64,000 bases of DNA from positions 84,915 through 148,914 of the forward strand of contig CACRXP010000172.1 of assembly GCA_902702965.1 (NCBI GenBank). Direction: 5' to 3'. The stretch comes from Spirometra erinaceieuropaei. Its lineage: Eukaryota; Platyhelminthes; Cestoda; Diphyllobothriidea; Diphyllobothriidae. The first letter of the stretch is position 1; the number at the start of each line of letters is the position of its first letter. Shown here in pieces: positions 47,240 through 59,160 of the stretch. The position numbers and the translations under genes are program-made. The notes beneath the pieces were generated by a model. That model searched no databases, was not told where the DNA came from, and saw nothing but the letters and a program-made list of their open reading frames with translations.

Positions 47240-49373
47240 ATGATGTCCCCGTGTCCTCTCGCTCCCGCCTTGTTCAGGTGTCTAACCATGTTGTGGTTCT
47301 CCCTCCCCTCACCCCACCAACAGCCGTCCAACATTTATTACGATCACAAAACATCTCCACATTATCTGTTTACTCTACCCTTTTTGTCGATTTTTTCATT
47401 TCTCAATGTCTTGTCAGCACTTACCGACGTCGTACCATGTATATTATTTATTTGCTGGGCATTATTGGCGCTTGTTTATCTCGCAAAGTCTGGTCCAGAT
47501 TTGGTAGACTGCTTAGTATTGGCCACTGATTTCGAGAAGAAAGAGCAAAAAATACTACGGTTGAGGAATTGCAGCATAGGGCCTGCATGTACAATAGGGG
47601 GTACAAACCACTCACAATGGCCACGTAAGACAATGGAAAAACAGCAAAAACTTAAGTATGCTCTCGACTAGTACCCACGGTTGGAGTCTTTTGCCAGCCA
47701 TTGTCACCGCGCCCATCTCCAGTTGTCATGAAATTAACTGGCCATCAGATTTCGTCATTTGCAAGTCGAATACCTCGCATCTTTTCGATGAATTGCCCAG
47801 TTGAGTGAGTGGTTGTTTCAGAGCCTTGAGTATGAAACTTCGAACATCGAAAATGACACCCGGCCAGGTCACTTTGGCGTAAAACTGCGAAATACGTCTG
47901 CTGATTTTTACCATATATTGATGCTGTTAACAGGGTGTGCGAACAATTTTCACACTAATTGTGGATATGCGGTACAAAAGTCACACATTAGGGCATTTAA
48001 AACTTACACGGATCCGTAGAGCCCAAGGTTGGTCTTTGGTCAAGGTTTTTGACTAAAATCGAAAATCCCAGGTTTTAACGTGTTTGATATTATCCACAAA
48101 TGCAGATCTCCGCGTACAATTCCGCAAATACACGAAGCAGACAAAAGAGACCGCTTTAGAATTTAAACGCTTAGCGAAAATAATTTTGACTGCGAACGCC
48201 GCATACGGACATAAGAAACTAAAGTATAACTGGCATAGATGGACTGGGCTTGTTATGTTAACCGTAGGATTTACTGGCCATTACCTTCACTTCAGCGCGA
48301 TTTATTTCACAAACTTCAGTTTACTGAATCGTCTGTACTTATGAGACGTCTTTTTTATATTTGTCCTTGCCTTTTAGAGTCGTTGTTAACTGTAATTAAG
48401 CGCAGGACAAAGTTAACACAGTTTGCCTCTGAAGCACCGGTCGTTTGCTGTGCATGTGGCTACACGTTTCTTTTAATTCTTGATGTAATTTGCATCCAGT
48501 AAAGCATGTATGCCCCTTGGGTGCTATTTTTGGCCTTTTCTGCCCCACTCTGTTTTGACTCCCTTTCCTACTGACTTGCTGCCAGAATATGACAATAATC
48601 TCCTATTCACGCGAACTCCCCACACTCGTTATGGGATGTTTGCTAGGCCATATTTCTTATTGTTCAGTTGCCCATTCTTCGCGACCCATCTGCACCAGGG
48701 AGACCAAGTGTCAGATTACATCCTTCTTTAGCCCTCTGCGTCGTCTAACAGCGACTGAAAGCCCATGAGTTTCCAATTGTTATAATAGCTATAGAAAATA
48801 GCAATGCGTTGACTTCGCCAAAGCATACACGGTGGTTATTTTTATGAACGATCGCAGTCCTGAATTCCCCCCCCCTCCCTTTCCCCACCAATTCGACTAT
48901 AAACAAAATCGTCGAGTTTTCATGCTGGGTATCTCAAGCTTCGAGTAAAGTGGTAGCTAAATAAACGACCTTTACTAACATGTTAGCATACAACGGAAAC
49001 GATTGTGTTATGATATGCTCAAGGTCATCAAGACCTCATTACGTGGTGAGCGAAACGGCTACGCCTGAAAGATGAAACATCACACACATAGCGGAAATTA
49101 CTATTTACATTGCATGCAGCGAAACATTGCTGAACAAAGATACCTTATTTTAAAAGACTGTTTCTTTTGCTTTATTTCTTCTTTCCCTCACTAAGTTTCT
49201 TGATTATCATCCCGCAGTCGGAATTTGACTCTAGCAGACGAAATTACCTGAGGGATTGACTTAAAATATTTAGATACATGGAGATAAGTCGAATTTTCAC
49301 TGTTTGAAGTAATGTCGTATCGCTGTTTGGTCTATTGCCTTTTTCTCCAGTTCATTTCAGTTTATTAAGGAAA
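47240..49373. other. Intergenic stretch after the GIPC-like gene
   Basis: It would hold the GIPC 3' UTR. Open frames at 47240-47671 and 48084-48502 have no recognisable similarity. I see no repeat shared with the rest of the window. Confidence 0.4.
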
Positions 49374-49539
49374 AATGGCGCGAGCATTTGAGTGCCCTAT
49401 TTGCAACGTAAAGCTGGGTGTTGTGTACTGAGAAATTATCACGACCGAAAAAATGCAAACGGGTCTATAATAGTATGAAAAATTGGGTGAGTCTTGAGGA
49501 GTGAGCTCGATCTCTCATCTCCCTTGTTCATCTCGAACA

Positions 49540-50004
49540 TAAATATGGCAACGTTCTAGGTAAAGCTTTGTGCGGATTGTTGGATCACAGCATCTGCGAG
49601 TAGGGCGTTCCATGGCTTGACCACTCGGAAAGAAAAGGAGAATTTCCGAACATCCAGCCTCGTCTGCTGAATTTGAAGTTTCAATGGGTGACCTCGGAGT
49701 TTGTTTGTCGTGAGGAATTCAAAAAGTCCTCAAAGGCCAGGTTGCGGTCCACTCCCCTCACAGCGCGGAATGCTTGTAAGAGATCCTTCCGCAGTTTCCT
49801 TTAACTCAAAGGGAAAAAAATCAGATATGATAGGTTGCTTACCTAAAGAAAGGAGTTCCTACCCCTAACCATTTTCGTGGATATTCTCTAGATTCTTACA
49901 AGACAATGTGGACTTGAACCGCCCACGGCCTCCAGGCTTGTATGCAGCATTCCAAGTGTGGCTGCATGAACGATCCGAAAATCTCCACGAAGATGTCTTG
50001 GACG
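49540..50004 (-). mobile_element. CR1-like reverse transcriptase relic running into a gap
   Basis: Read on the - strand from the gap edge: 'FVEIFGSFMQPHLECCIQAW', then 'LRKDLLQAFRAVRGVDRNLA', 'FEDFLNSS' and, in shifted frame, 'LRGHPLKLQIQQTRLDVRKF', 'VVKPWNALLADAVIQQS'. This is the same reverse transcriptase C-terminus as at 771-1400, but a different subfamily, and frames shift at least twice. The 5' part is hidden by the gap at 50005-50925. Confidence 0.75.
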
Positions 50005-50925
50005 NNNNNNNNNNNNNNNNNNNNNNNNNNNNNNNNNNNNNNNNNNNNNNNNNNNNNNNNNNNNNNNNNNNNNNNNNNNNNNNNNNNNNNNNNNNNNNNN
50101 NNNNNNNNNNNNNNNNNNNNNNNNNNNNNNNNNNNNNNNNNNNNNNNNNNNNNNNNNNNNNNNNNNNNNNNNNNNNNNNNNNNNNNNNNNNNNNNNNNNN
50201 NNNNNNNNNNNNNNNNNNNNNNNNNNNNNNNNNNNNNNNNNNNNNNNNNNNNNNNNNNNNNNNNNNNNNNNNNNNNNNNNNNNNNNNNNNNNNNNNNNNN
50301 NNNNNNNNNNNNNNNNNNNNNNNNNNNNNNNNNNNNNNNNNNNNNNNNNNNNNNNNNNNNNNNNNNNNNNNNNNNNNNNNNNNNNNNNNNNNNNNNNNNN
50401 NNNNNNNNNNNNNNNNNNNNNNNNNNNNNNNNNNNNNNNNNNNNNNNNNNNNNNNNNNNNNNNNNNNNNNNNNNNNNNNNNNNNNNNNNNNNNNNNNNNN
50501 NNNNNNNNNNNNNNNNNNNNNNNNNNNNNNNNNNNNNNNNNNNNNNNNNNNNNNNNNNNNNNNNNNNNNNNNNNNNNNNNNNNNNNNNNNNNNNNNNNNN
50601 NNNNNNNNNNNNNNNNNNNNNNNNNNNNNNNNNNNNNNNNNNNNNNNNNNNNNNNNNNNNNNNNNNNNNNNNNNNNNNNNNNNNNNNNNNNNNNNNNNNN
50701 NNNNNNNNNNNNNNNNNNNNNNNNNNNNNNNNNNNNNNNNNNNNNNNNNNNNNNNNNNNNNNNNNNNNNNNNNNNNNNNNNNNNNNNNNNNNNNNNNNNN
50801 NNNNNNNNNNNNNNNNNNNNNNNNNNNNNNNNNNNNNNNNNNNNNNNNNNNNNNNNNNNNNNNNNNNNNNNNNNNNNNNNNNNNNNNNNNNNNNNNNNNN
50901 NNNNNNNNNNNNNNNNNNNNNNNNN
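50005..50925. other. Assembly gap (921 N)
   Basis: It hides the 5' part of the adjacent reverse transcriptase relic on one side and the promoter region of the SFT2-like gene on the other. Long open frames that cross it have no meaning. Confidence 1.
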
Positions 50926-50945
50926 AGTGTTTTTGTGGTAATAGA

Positions 50946-52239
50946 ATGAACAGTATAAAGGGACTGTTTTCCAAACAAGAAGAGGATGAGCAGGGTATTC
51001 TTTCGGAGGTACGTCATGATCTATAATACCACTGGTAGGTCGAAAATGGCTGCGTGTCTCTTAGTTGGAACACTCGGTTAAAAGGATTTGCCTGTCTCTT
51101 CGGTATCGGTGTTATACTTTCATTTTTGGTACTGTCTTAATTTTCCTATAACCTGCTAGGGGAACCTTTTCCTTTGGATTCCTCATACGGGTCTTAAGTT
51201 ATTCGCCCTTTTCTACACGTTGGGCAATCTGTGCTCTCTAACAAGGTGACCCAATCCTAATTGTTTACCACGCGTACAGCTCCTTCTTCCTAATGGGCCC
51301 TGTGCAGCAGTGCAAACGCATGTTTGCAGAAACACGCATCATTGCGGCTAGTTTGGTTATCGTAAGACCCAAGTTCATCTTACCCTCTGTTTACAATAGT
51401 TATTTATGGTTCTGACGATCGTCTCGGCTGTGGTGGTATGTCCACTGTTTAAAGCTGACTATTTTAGTGGGGAAAAGCGCTTTTGTGTCTGCTGTTCTCA
51501 ATTTTTCAGTTCCTTGCGCTTACGTGGTACTCTCTTTCCTACATTCCCTTGGCTCGGTAAGCACATCATTCCTGCTCTTGCTACTTATCCCCTATTTACT
51601 TAAATATTTGCGAACACACATTTGGCACACTGGCAAGTCCCCGTAGGGTATCCCCTCCCTACAACGCTCAGTAAACTTCAAGTATACTGCCACAGTGGAT
51701 GGGTTGATGTTGCCTTAGAACTTGCAGCTGCCGCAGCGACTGTCAGGACGGTACGATCTGGCTTTGTGAAACAAACCAACGCGTTAACCCCTTGAGCGGT
51801 ATATTGTGTTCTACGTCTTGTCTTCTACACCCGGGGTCACGCGGTGGTCATCGCTAGTCAATTTCCTGCCGTTCTACAGGCGTGTGTGGAGTAACTGATG
51901 TTTGCGGACCATAAAAATCAGCAAATAGACAATCAACACCCATCCCCTTTCCAAGGACGGAATTGAATAGTTATTGAACGCCCACTCATAGGGGCGCTCG
52001 ACGGGTCCTGCCTATAAAACGAGCGGGGCATAAAGTTTTCCTTGGTGGGCTTCTGACTGAATATGTTTTGTGTTCGTTGCCGATTACTTGTTCCGAAATT
52101 GCTTTTTGCCTTTTTATGTACTCTTCCTGCCTCCATTTCTGTTTTGCCTCCTATCTGATGATTTTTCGTGTCTACCCACTCCGCCCTTTTGTTTTGTTTC
52201 AGTGATGCGGTCAAACGCTGCTGTGCCTCCTTGTGTTAA
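50946..52239 (+). CDS. SFT2D: SFT2-family vesicle transport membrane protein (seven-exon gene)
   Basis: SFT2 proteins are four-pass Golgi membrane proteins that act in fusion of endosome-derived vesicles with the Golgi. Seven exons (50946-51008, 51039-51128, 51160-51245, 51280-51361, 51400-51435, 51468-51556, 52203-52239) join in phase to 483 bases, 160 residues, the length of human SFT2D2. Family blocks in order: acidic start 'LFSKQEEDEQG' (7-17), 'LSWNTRLKGFA' (29-39), 'LKLFALFYTLGNL' (61-73), 'FLMGPVQQCKRMF' (83-95), 'LTWYSLSYIPLARDAVKRCC' (near the C-terminus). Four hydrophobic segments lie at about 35-57, 60-78, 98-119 and 121-144. All introns are GT-AG. The first five are only 30, 31, 34, 38 and 32 bases; the sixth is 646. 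The start ATG lies 20 bases after the gap. Whether it is SFT2D1 or SFT2D2 cannot be decided here. Confidence 0.93.
51557..52202 (+). other. Sixth intron of the SFT2-like gene
   Basis: This 646-base intron is about twenty times longer than the other five. It ends in a strong pyrimidine tract and acceptor ('cttttgttttgtttcag'). Its donor 'gtaagc' leaves two bases (CG) that complete an arginine codon with the first base of exon 7. Confidence 0.8.
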
Positions 52240-55200
52240 TGAAGGCCCTTTCAAGGGGACTTGCAAAGCTGGACGGTTGCTCACGGAAATCGCTAATCTT
52301 TTCTTCAATTTGCCCAATCATCGAGATATTTCATACTTCGCCTTTTTACTTTCACCTGTACGCGCTGTCAGTTCAGTCTTAAGTATTTTGATCGCAGTAT
52401 TTCTACTTTATTCTTGCTTTCCTAATACGCGGTTTTTAAATCCATCCTTTGTTTCGAACAACCAGAGATTTCCTCCCGTATAAACGTGAATGTGAGGACT
52501 TCACACACCACCTTACGTGGTAAGGGTGGCATTCATTAGGACTGGTCATTGTCAGTAAACCGGCCAGGTATAATGTTCTGATTGGCAGAAGGACTAGGTT
52601 GCTGAAGACAAGTGCAAACCGACCGCCAGGACCGTCGCCTTGGTCCAAGCTCTTTGGCGACGGTCAGAGAGGGGGACATGCGGCGAACGCGGTATCTGCT
52701 TGTCATTTACTCTACTGTATGATAAGCTGACATCCTGAGCTTCATTACGTGAGGACGCTGGCTTTTCAATGCCTCCATGCAAGTCATTGTCATTTTCTAT
52801 CGAGGTCTGACTGGAGCCACCCATTCTTCTCGAAATTTGAGGACGAATACCAGGAGTAGGGATGGGGAAGCCATGCCTTAAGCTCACCGTTTCTGTGCCG
52901 CTCCTAATGAGGGGGCATAGCCGACTGGGCTTGAGTGACGGGCCGTGGAGGACGGGACCCAGTCACATCGTCCTTCTGTCTCCGATGGTTCCGGGTGTCC
53001 TCCCGATGTTTTGAAGTGGGCATTGTCGCCTGAACAGTGGTGGCAGAGAAACGTCCGCGCTCTTGCGTAGCACAGGACATAGGACGCATATATGCGCACT
53101 GACCAGGGCCACAACGCCTCCATAAGCACACTCGGCAGCTTCCGAGGGCCAGCGGCTGCTTGGACACCGTGCATTACTGCGCCCCGCCTGGCTGGATTCC
53201 GCACATCCGAATGTCTGCATAAGCAACGTTGACAGCGGATTATCTCCACACTGGGCGATATTCTACTTGGTAGTTGTTACTACTAAACAAGAAGTTGCTA
53301 TTTGCAGGATCGTTGGTCCCCAACGGGCCCCACCAGTGCGCGGACCATAACCGACCGGTAGTCTGAAAAAAATGTTTAGGTCGTAGCTCACCGGGCAGCA
53401 ATCGCATGGAGCGGCTTGACAGTTATAATCTCTAGTGCCACCTGTATGTAGGGGTGGGCGCCTCCGGCGCAGCATTGTAGGATTACCAGGCCAAGCAGGA
53501 CGATGGCTGGCCGTTTCCGTCGGTTTATCGGATGGGCGACCGACCATGCCGGGGTAGGGGGGGGGAGCGGGCTATCGTTGCGTGGTGCGCAAACCATCAT
53601 TCATCTGGTCCGAGCGTCTGCCTATTTCGTAACTAGCCTCTGCTGGTGGCCGCTGCACTAACTCTCCTGTAGACGCGCCGACTAGTCTGGTGCCTGAAAC
53701 CCCCATTCGGCTGGACATGAGTCGACCTCCTTTGGATCATGGGGTCTCGCACCGGGTACCATGCCAGCTGAACCTCTCTAACGTTCGTTGCGCAGAGCCC
53801 TAATGCTCCAGGCCCAGAGTTCCGCCACCTTCGGTAGTATGACCTGCAGTCGCTCATCACACCTAGTGGGCCTCCGCCCTTGCATAACAGGTGGGGAAAA
53901 TGACAATGGTGGGGGTAGCACTAAGAGGAGGTAACAGCAACAATTTTTAGTGCTCCAGAATTGGAAACCAGATATGAGCGGAAAATTTACATGGCACGTA
54001 CGCTGGGATGCTGAGATGACCCATCACTCTCAAGGAAGGCGAAAAATGAGACCCAGCCTTGGGGTTTTTAAAAAAAGCAAGTGCCGTCGACCGCTTACAA
54101 TTTAATCACCAACTGGCTTAGTAACATCTCAAGATGATTATCCGTCTGACAAGTGACCCGCCAGAGGCGCATAGGATATCCGGTCCACTTTGCGTTATTT
54201 AGGGCTAGTACTTTATGCCAATTCTCCAAGTTGTGGGGTCCTGATATGCATGCACGGAGGATCTGGCAGGATTATGAGCAGCGATCAATGACTGCTAGGT
54301 TGGGTCATATTTGCATCTGCGACACCACGGCAGTAAAAGTAAGGCAAGCACACCTCTGATTATGTTAAATGTTGCGCAATGGAGCTGGTTAAATGCTTCC
54401 AGCAACCGATGAGAGAGGTCTCGTGGGCACCGAAGACAGTTCCCTTAACAGTGGGTTGGGGCGCTTGTCTGTGCACCTGACATGAATTGTAAGGTAGGTG
54501 TGCAGTGGCGCAAAAGACGTCCCGAAGATATTGACTTGTGTGCACTAGTGACCGCACAGCCCCATTTTGCACTCGGCCAAGTGGCCAGAAGTGCAAAGGA
54601 GCGTTTTCAATCTTCCTAAATGACGATAGGCCCAAGAAGGCCAAACGTCTCGTTTACTAAGGTCTATCTGTGCCGTTGAAGTACCAATGTCGGGAGGTAG
54701 GTCACCGCGTCCATCGTGAGAGTGGCTGCAGCTCCACCGTGGACTTCGGCAAGAGATTCGGATTTACGAGGCTACGGTGACGGCTACTGGAGGGTGATTT
54801 GGTCTGTGAAAAAAATCGGTGTTCCACAGATAGTAACGTTTGCAGAATGCTTTTCAGTTGATGAACCTAGTCCCAAACCAGAGATACCTGTTGGTTTTGC
54901 GATAAAAAGTCGCCCTCAGGCTCCTGCGCGTCGTTGCCCCCGACTCGCCTGCCGGTTCGCCCCATGTTTGCTGACTAAAAGACTGTATAGCCGCAGGATT
55001 GCTACCGCGCTCCATGATGTGCAGTGTTCGAGACTCAAACTTCACACAAACAGCCAAGCTGAAATCAGCAGTGGTACGAGCCGATGTGGCGGCGTAGGAA
55101 GTCTCGCCTGACAAATCCTTGACGGACCATATGGAAGGAGTCAGACTCGCGACATTGGAAGCGCCATGTGGCGGTATTTTTCAAATAGTATGTGTTGCCA

Positions 55201-55427
55201 GGCCCAGATACAGCGGGGACTTGCGGGTGGGTCCTCACCTTGGCCGTAGATTTCTAAAAGAAACGCTGAAGAACACTGTTCCTATTCAACTGCATTCTCC
55301 ACAGCACCCAAGGATGAGTTCCACCTGTTGCATGGCTCTAGAGTGTAGAAGAGGCCTGTCTTATTTAGCATACTCGCGGAGGGGTCCTGATGATTCGGAA
55401 AGTCAGCGGCAAGACAAGATACAAAAA
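52240..55427. other. Intergenic stretch between the SFT2-like gene and the C19orf53-like gene
   Basis: No gene recognised. The segment 52900-53880 is GC-rich with open frames in several overlapping frames, most of them on the - strand ('MQTFGCAESSQAGRSNARCP' in one). That usually means low stop density rather than coding, or the leader of an unidentified retroelement. I could not decide. Confidence 0.35.
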
Positions 55428-55433
55428 TTTATT
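55428..55433 (-). terminator. Poly(A) signal overlapping the stop codon
   Basis: On the - strand 55433-55428 reads AATAAA, and its third to fifth bases are the TAA stop of the C19orf53-like gene. If used, the 3' UTR would be only about 10-30 bases. Confidence 0.55.
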
Positions 55434-55689
55434 TGATAAATTTCAGAGGCAAAGGTTCCGTCGATGCCACTTTTCCCGCAACCTCACTCTCAACCTTGCT
55501 CTTGATCATTTTCTCGAGATTCTTCTTCATTGACGACAAGTTCGCGTTTTGAGCTTTCGATTTGGATTTGATTACCCGGGCACCCTTCTTGAGCTGGTGT
55601 TTGTTCTTCTTCTTTACTGAACCACCGCTTTGTTTGTGCTTTGCAAGCTGTGCACCAACAGTCTTCACCTTCATCTTACCCTGGGCCAT
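55429..55689 (-). CDS. C19orf53: UPF0390 / C19orf53-like small basic protein
   Basis: This is a single uninterrupted frame of 86 codons, from ATG at 55689 to TAA at 55431-55429. The product is very basic and lysine-rich. It has the family start 'MAQGKMK', a central 'KKGARVIKSKSKA', and a helix 'NLSSMKKNLEKMIKSKVESE'. This order (MAQG start, Lys-Gly-x-Arg-Val-Ile, then a Lys-Lys-x-Leu-Glu helix) is that of the Leydig cell tumour 10 kDa protein family, which is about 99 residues in human. Nucleolar or RNA-linked roles have been suggested for the family; its function is not established. A possible acceptor ('gaaattttag') ends 27 bases before the ATG on the - strand, so a spliced or trans-spliced leader is possible. 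The stop codon lies inside an AATAAA. Confidence 0.85.
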   Translation of the reverse strand: MAQGKMKVKTVGAQLAKHKQSGGSVKKKNKHQLKKGARVIKSKSKAQNANLSSMKKNLEKMIKSKVESEVAGKVASTEPLPLKFIK

Positions 55690-56999
55690 CGTTGTTGAGA
55701 TTGTACGCGAAAAAACCTAAAATTTCAAGGTAAATTCCTTTAATCAAAGAATGTTGATGCCGTCAGGCGATGGAGTACTCCTCAGCTAAAAAATGAGAAA
55801 AACCCTACAGTATCCAGCACTATTATGTGACCAGAAGTGCCCTCTTATGACGAGGAGGACACCATACGTCGGAAATGCTAAGTCATTTGACTTGACGCAG
55901 ATTCAAACCCGCTCTGCACAATAGAGTGCGCAACCAACCATGAAAAACAGACAAGTCATGTACGACATTTGGATCTCGTTAAGCCCTGTTCTCATCCCTA
56001 CTACTAGGAATGAACTAACAGTACTTGCAAATATACCTAAGAAGAGGTCCGCTACCGAGTGAAATCAGAGGACAGGGAGAATATAAGACACATGGCTGAT
56101 GAAGCGTGAACGACAGTAACAGAACAAGGGCGACGTTGTGTGTTAAAAATGAGTACTAGTGGTAATTGAGTACCAGTCCGGACAAAAGCATCAGCGGAGA
56201 AACAAAACGAAAAAATATGCAGAGTATTTTGCAATAAGATGACATAGTTTTTGGGCTTCTTAAACTGAGGAAGCGCAGCAGGGGTGCCCCAAAGTAATAT
56301 ATCTTCTTTCCAAAAACGTTGCCCTAAGCGCTGGTAAGGTTTCCACAGATGGGCCTTGGGAAAAAGGTTTACGGAGGCAATTAGTGCCAAGATGAGTGAA
56401 CTGCATTAGGGCCAACGTTTTCGCATTAGTAATAACGATGTATATTTCCGTCCTTGTCAAAGAATCACTTCCTTGTCTTTGTAAAATATGCCAAGCCGAG
56501 TTTTGAGTTGGCCTTCTCTTCGACGTCTGCGAGTGGGCAGCAACACAAATCCCACGAAGTGGGTAACGAAGAGGGTGCCAAAACCACCTCATTTGCCTTT
56601 TTTGGATGTCCTGAGATGTCTTTGCGATGTCGTAGCGAGTGCCGACTGTGTCATTTCAGACGAAGTCGGTGTACGTCGCTTGAAGGACAGTCCTCAGGTA
56701 GCGAAAGTCAAACACCTCCAGGCTTTGCTCACCTCACACGCGCACAACCAAGTATTCATAAGCATAATAATAGGACTGACCGGACAGATGCCCAGTACAC
56801 GTGTATCTTTGCAACACTGGCTATGTCGCGCCGGGGCCATTGACACTTCCCCAAGGATTGTCAAGACCCCGCGAGCAGTACCGATTCGAGAGATTGTATC
56901 GTCCTACTCAATCCATTCGGCAGTAGCCCGGCTCCGGGGTATTTGAAATTACCTAGTTCTTCAATCTGACAGTCATTAATCCCGGGAAGACGGGTTGCC
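55690..56999. other. Intergenic stretch, nothing firmly recognised
   Basis: It includes the upstream region of the C19orf53-like gene. Two overlapping + strand frames at 56454-56843 and 56488-56946 (129 and 152 codons) have no similarity I recognise. A B-box-like 'gggtttgaatctg' on the - strand near 55906 is a weak hint of another tRNA-derived repeat. Confidence 0.35.
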
Positions 57000-57797
57000 C
57001 GTTAGCCTAGCTGCTGGCTGCCTGGCGTGTCCACAGGTGGCGGATAATGGGACGACCTTCAGTGACGGTTAGATGCGAAATAAGCAGATCCAGGTCTGAT
57101 GAATAAGCAGTCGCGGACCAGCAGCGACATTGCTACCAGGGTGCGGTGGGCTGAGGTCTGGCACGCTGAAAGCCTTGTAAAAAGCCGCAAAACCCAATAA
57201 CGGCATTGTGACATGGCGACCGTAAACCGCCATTAAATAAGTTTGCTTGCCACCGCTGCCTTGTGGTTAGGCTTATAAGCTAAAGCGCTAGAGGAGACAA
57301 CTTCGAACAGACAATCTGAGCGGTTGTTGAGGACCCGCCCGTGTTCGAACTTCCCAAGAAACCTCATGAAATATGTCTGACCACAGTATTACGACCCATG
57401 CTACGGCGTCCACAATGCTGGTCCAGTGGTGCGGGCGAATAGTATGCGAGCTGGACTAATCAATCGGGGACGATCTCTCGGTATTCAATGCTGGAATGTG
57501 CGAACGTTCCTGGACCCCGGTACCCAAAGTCTGACCACACGCAGCCTTCATCAGCACGACGTAGATGTCTGCTGTCTGTTTGAAGTTCGAATCCCTGACT
57601 CAGGCTCCCGTGAAATAAAGATCCCTGGAGTCGAATCACACTTTACTCAGTGCCACGGCGGCCCGCGCCGGTCGACACGGTTTGGCGACCGCCCTATCAC
57701 AACAAGCGGACCTCACGCTACTTGCTTGGGAACCAGTCAATGACCGGATGGCCTACGTGCGACTGAACGGTCACTTTACGAACATTCAAACGTCCCT

Positions 57798-58592
57798 GTG
57801 GACGCGCCAACTTCGGCTGCCGAACAGCGCGATAAAGATGCGTTTTACTCGCAGTTGCAAGCGTTAGTTGAAAGACTGCCTCGCCGCGATCTGCTGATTG
57901 TTGCTGGCGATTGGAATGGTCGAACTGAGCCTGGCGACCGCACAACCAGTCATCTTCTTGGCCGCTTTGGGCTTCGTTCTCGATGTGAAAATGGTGAGAG
58001 ATTGCTGAACTTCGTTGATCGAAACCGACTGCTTGTCACCAACACATGTTTCCAGCATCGCAAAAAACATGTGCTGGCCTGGTATTCAAACGACGGACAT
58101 ACGGCCAATCAGATTGACTACATACTAGTCAGTTCAAGGTTCCGCAGCTGGATTCACGATAGCAGATCGATGCGTGGTGCCGAGACTGGTAACGCCCATG
58201 GGTCGGACCATCTCCTCGTCCGTACATGCTTGAAAGTTCATCTCTCATCCGCGCCAAAAATGCCACGTCCTATACGCCTCGATGTCGCAAAAATTCGGCA
58301 AACCAGCACTGCCGAGGCCCTAACCAGAGAAATCCGGACCTGTTTTACGACCCGAGCCGACGGAGAAGTCAGTAACCAGTGGTTGTCACTGAAGACGTCA
58401 GTCTATGGGGCAGCTGAGAAAATCCTTGGATACACCCAGCGACGCCGCAGTGACTGGATCAGCGGAAGAACCCTGCAGTTGTCTGCTCAGACGGCTCGAG
58501 CCAGGTCGGATAACGATGGCTGCTTTCGCCAACTTCGGAAGATGACGGCAAAATCGGCCAGGGATGACCGGAAGCAATATTGGCTGAAATAG
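57798..58592 (+). pseudogene. Retrotransposon pol fragment: endonuclease part
   Basis: This is the longest intact frame of the element, 264 codons. It holds 'AGDWNGRT' at about residue 36, 'NQIDYILVSSRFRSWIHDSR' near 103-122 and the catalytic His-Asp type block 'GSDHLLV' near 134. It then runs into the linker before the reverse transcriptase and ends at an in-frame TAG. The first part of the endonuclease lies upstream in another frame (57426-57700). Confidence 0.8.
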
Positions 58593-59160
58593 CGACCTCC
58601 GTGGAACAGGCTTCGAACGTTGGCGACACTCGAAAGCTCTAACAACTGATCCGCCAAGTTAGCGGCAAGTCCTCTACACTGAGTGACTCTGTTCGTGACG
58701 TGAACGACGGCTTTATTGCTGATAACTCGGCCAAAGTCGAGCGCTGGCTTGAGCACTTTGAGCACCATGCCAACTTCGATACCCAACCTACCTCGTCCTT
58801 GCTCTTCTCTTAAGCGGAGTTTCTTCCTCTCCTACCTATGCAGTGCCATGCGACCCCGTCCCCCCCTCTTGTGTCTTGTGTTGACACTCTGGCGCCCTAA
58901 CTCCATGAGGTGATTGAACGAGCGTGGAGAGACGAGGTTCGTCCTGATGACTGGGGCTTAGGCATCCTTGTACTTATCCTCAAGAAGGGAGATAAGACGA
59001 GATGCGAGAACTACCGCGGCATACGTTTCATCGACGTTGCTGTGAATATCTTCGCTATTGTCCTACTCAGGCGATTCCAGGCTGTGCGTGACTCAAGGCC
59101 GAGGCTTACCAAGCAGGATTTCGTGCTAGACGTGGATGTGCTGGCCAGATATTCACACTG

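Noticed and set aside
49865..51026. Open frames of about 370 codons across 50005-50925
   Set aside because: Almost all of their length is N. Only the edges carry information: reverse transcriptase on the left and SFT2 exon 1 on the right.
51747..51795. Alternative last exon of the SFT2-like gene after 'ctgtcag'
   Set aside because: It joins in phase and ends in a stop, but the peptide does not fit the family. The exon at 52203-52239 has a far better acceptor and gives the typical 'ARDAVKRCC' ending.
52884..53600. Several overlapping open frames of 70-121 codons, mostly on the - strand
   Set aside because: Several frames are open at once in GC-rich DNA and none shows a domain. It may be the leader of a retroelement, but that cannot be shown from this window.
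55890..55945. tRNA gene on the - strand
   Set aside because: Only a B-box-like 'gggtttgaatctg' is present. No A box or cloverleaf could be formed.
56454..56946. Two overlapping + strand frames of 129 and 152 codons
   Set aside because: There is no recognisable motif or splice context, and the two frames compete.
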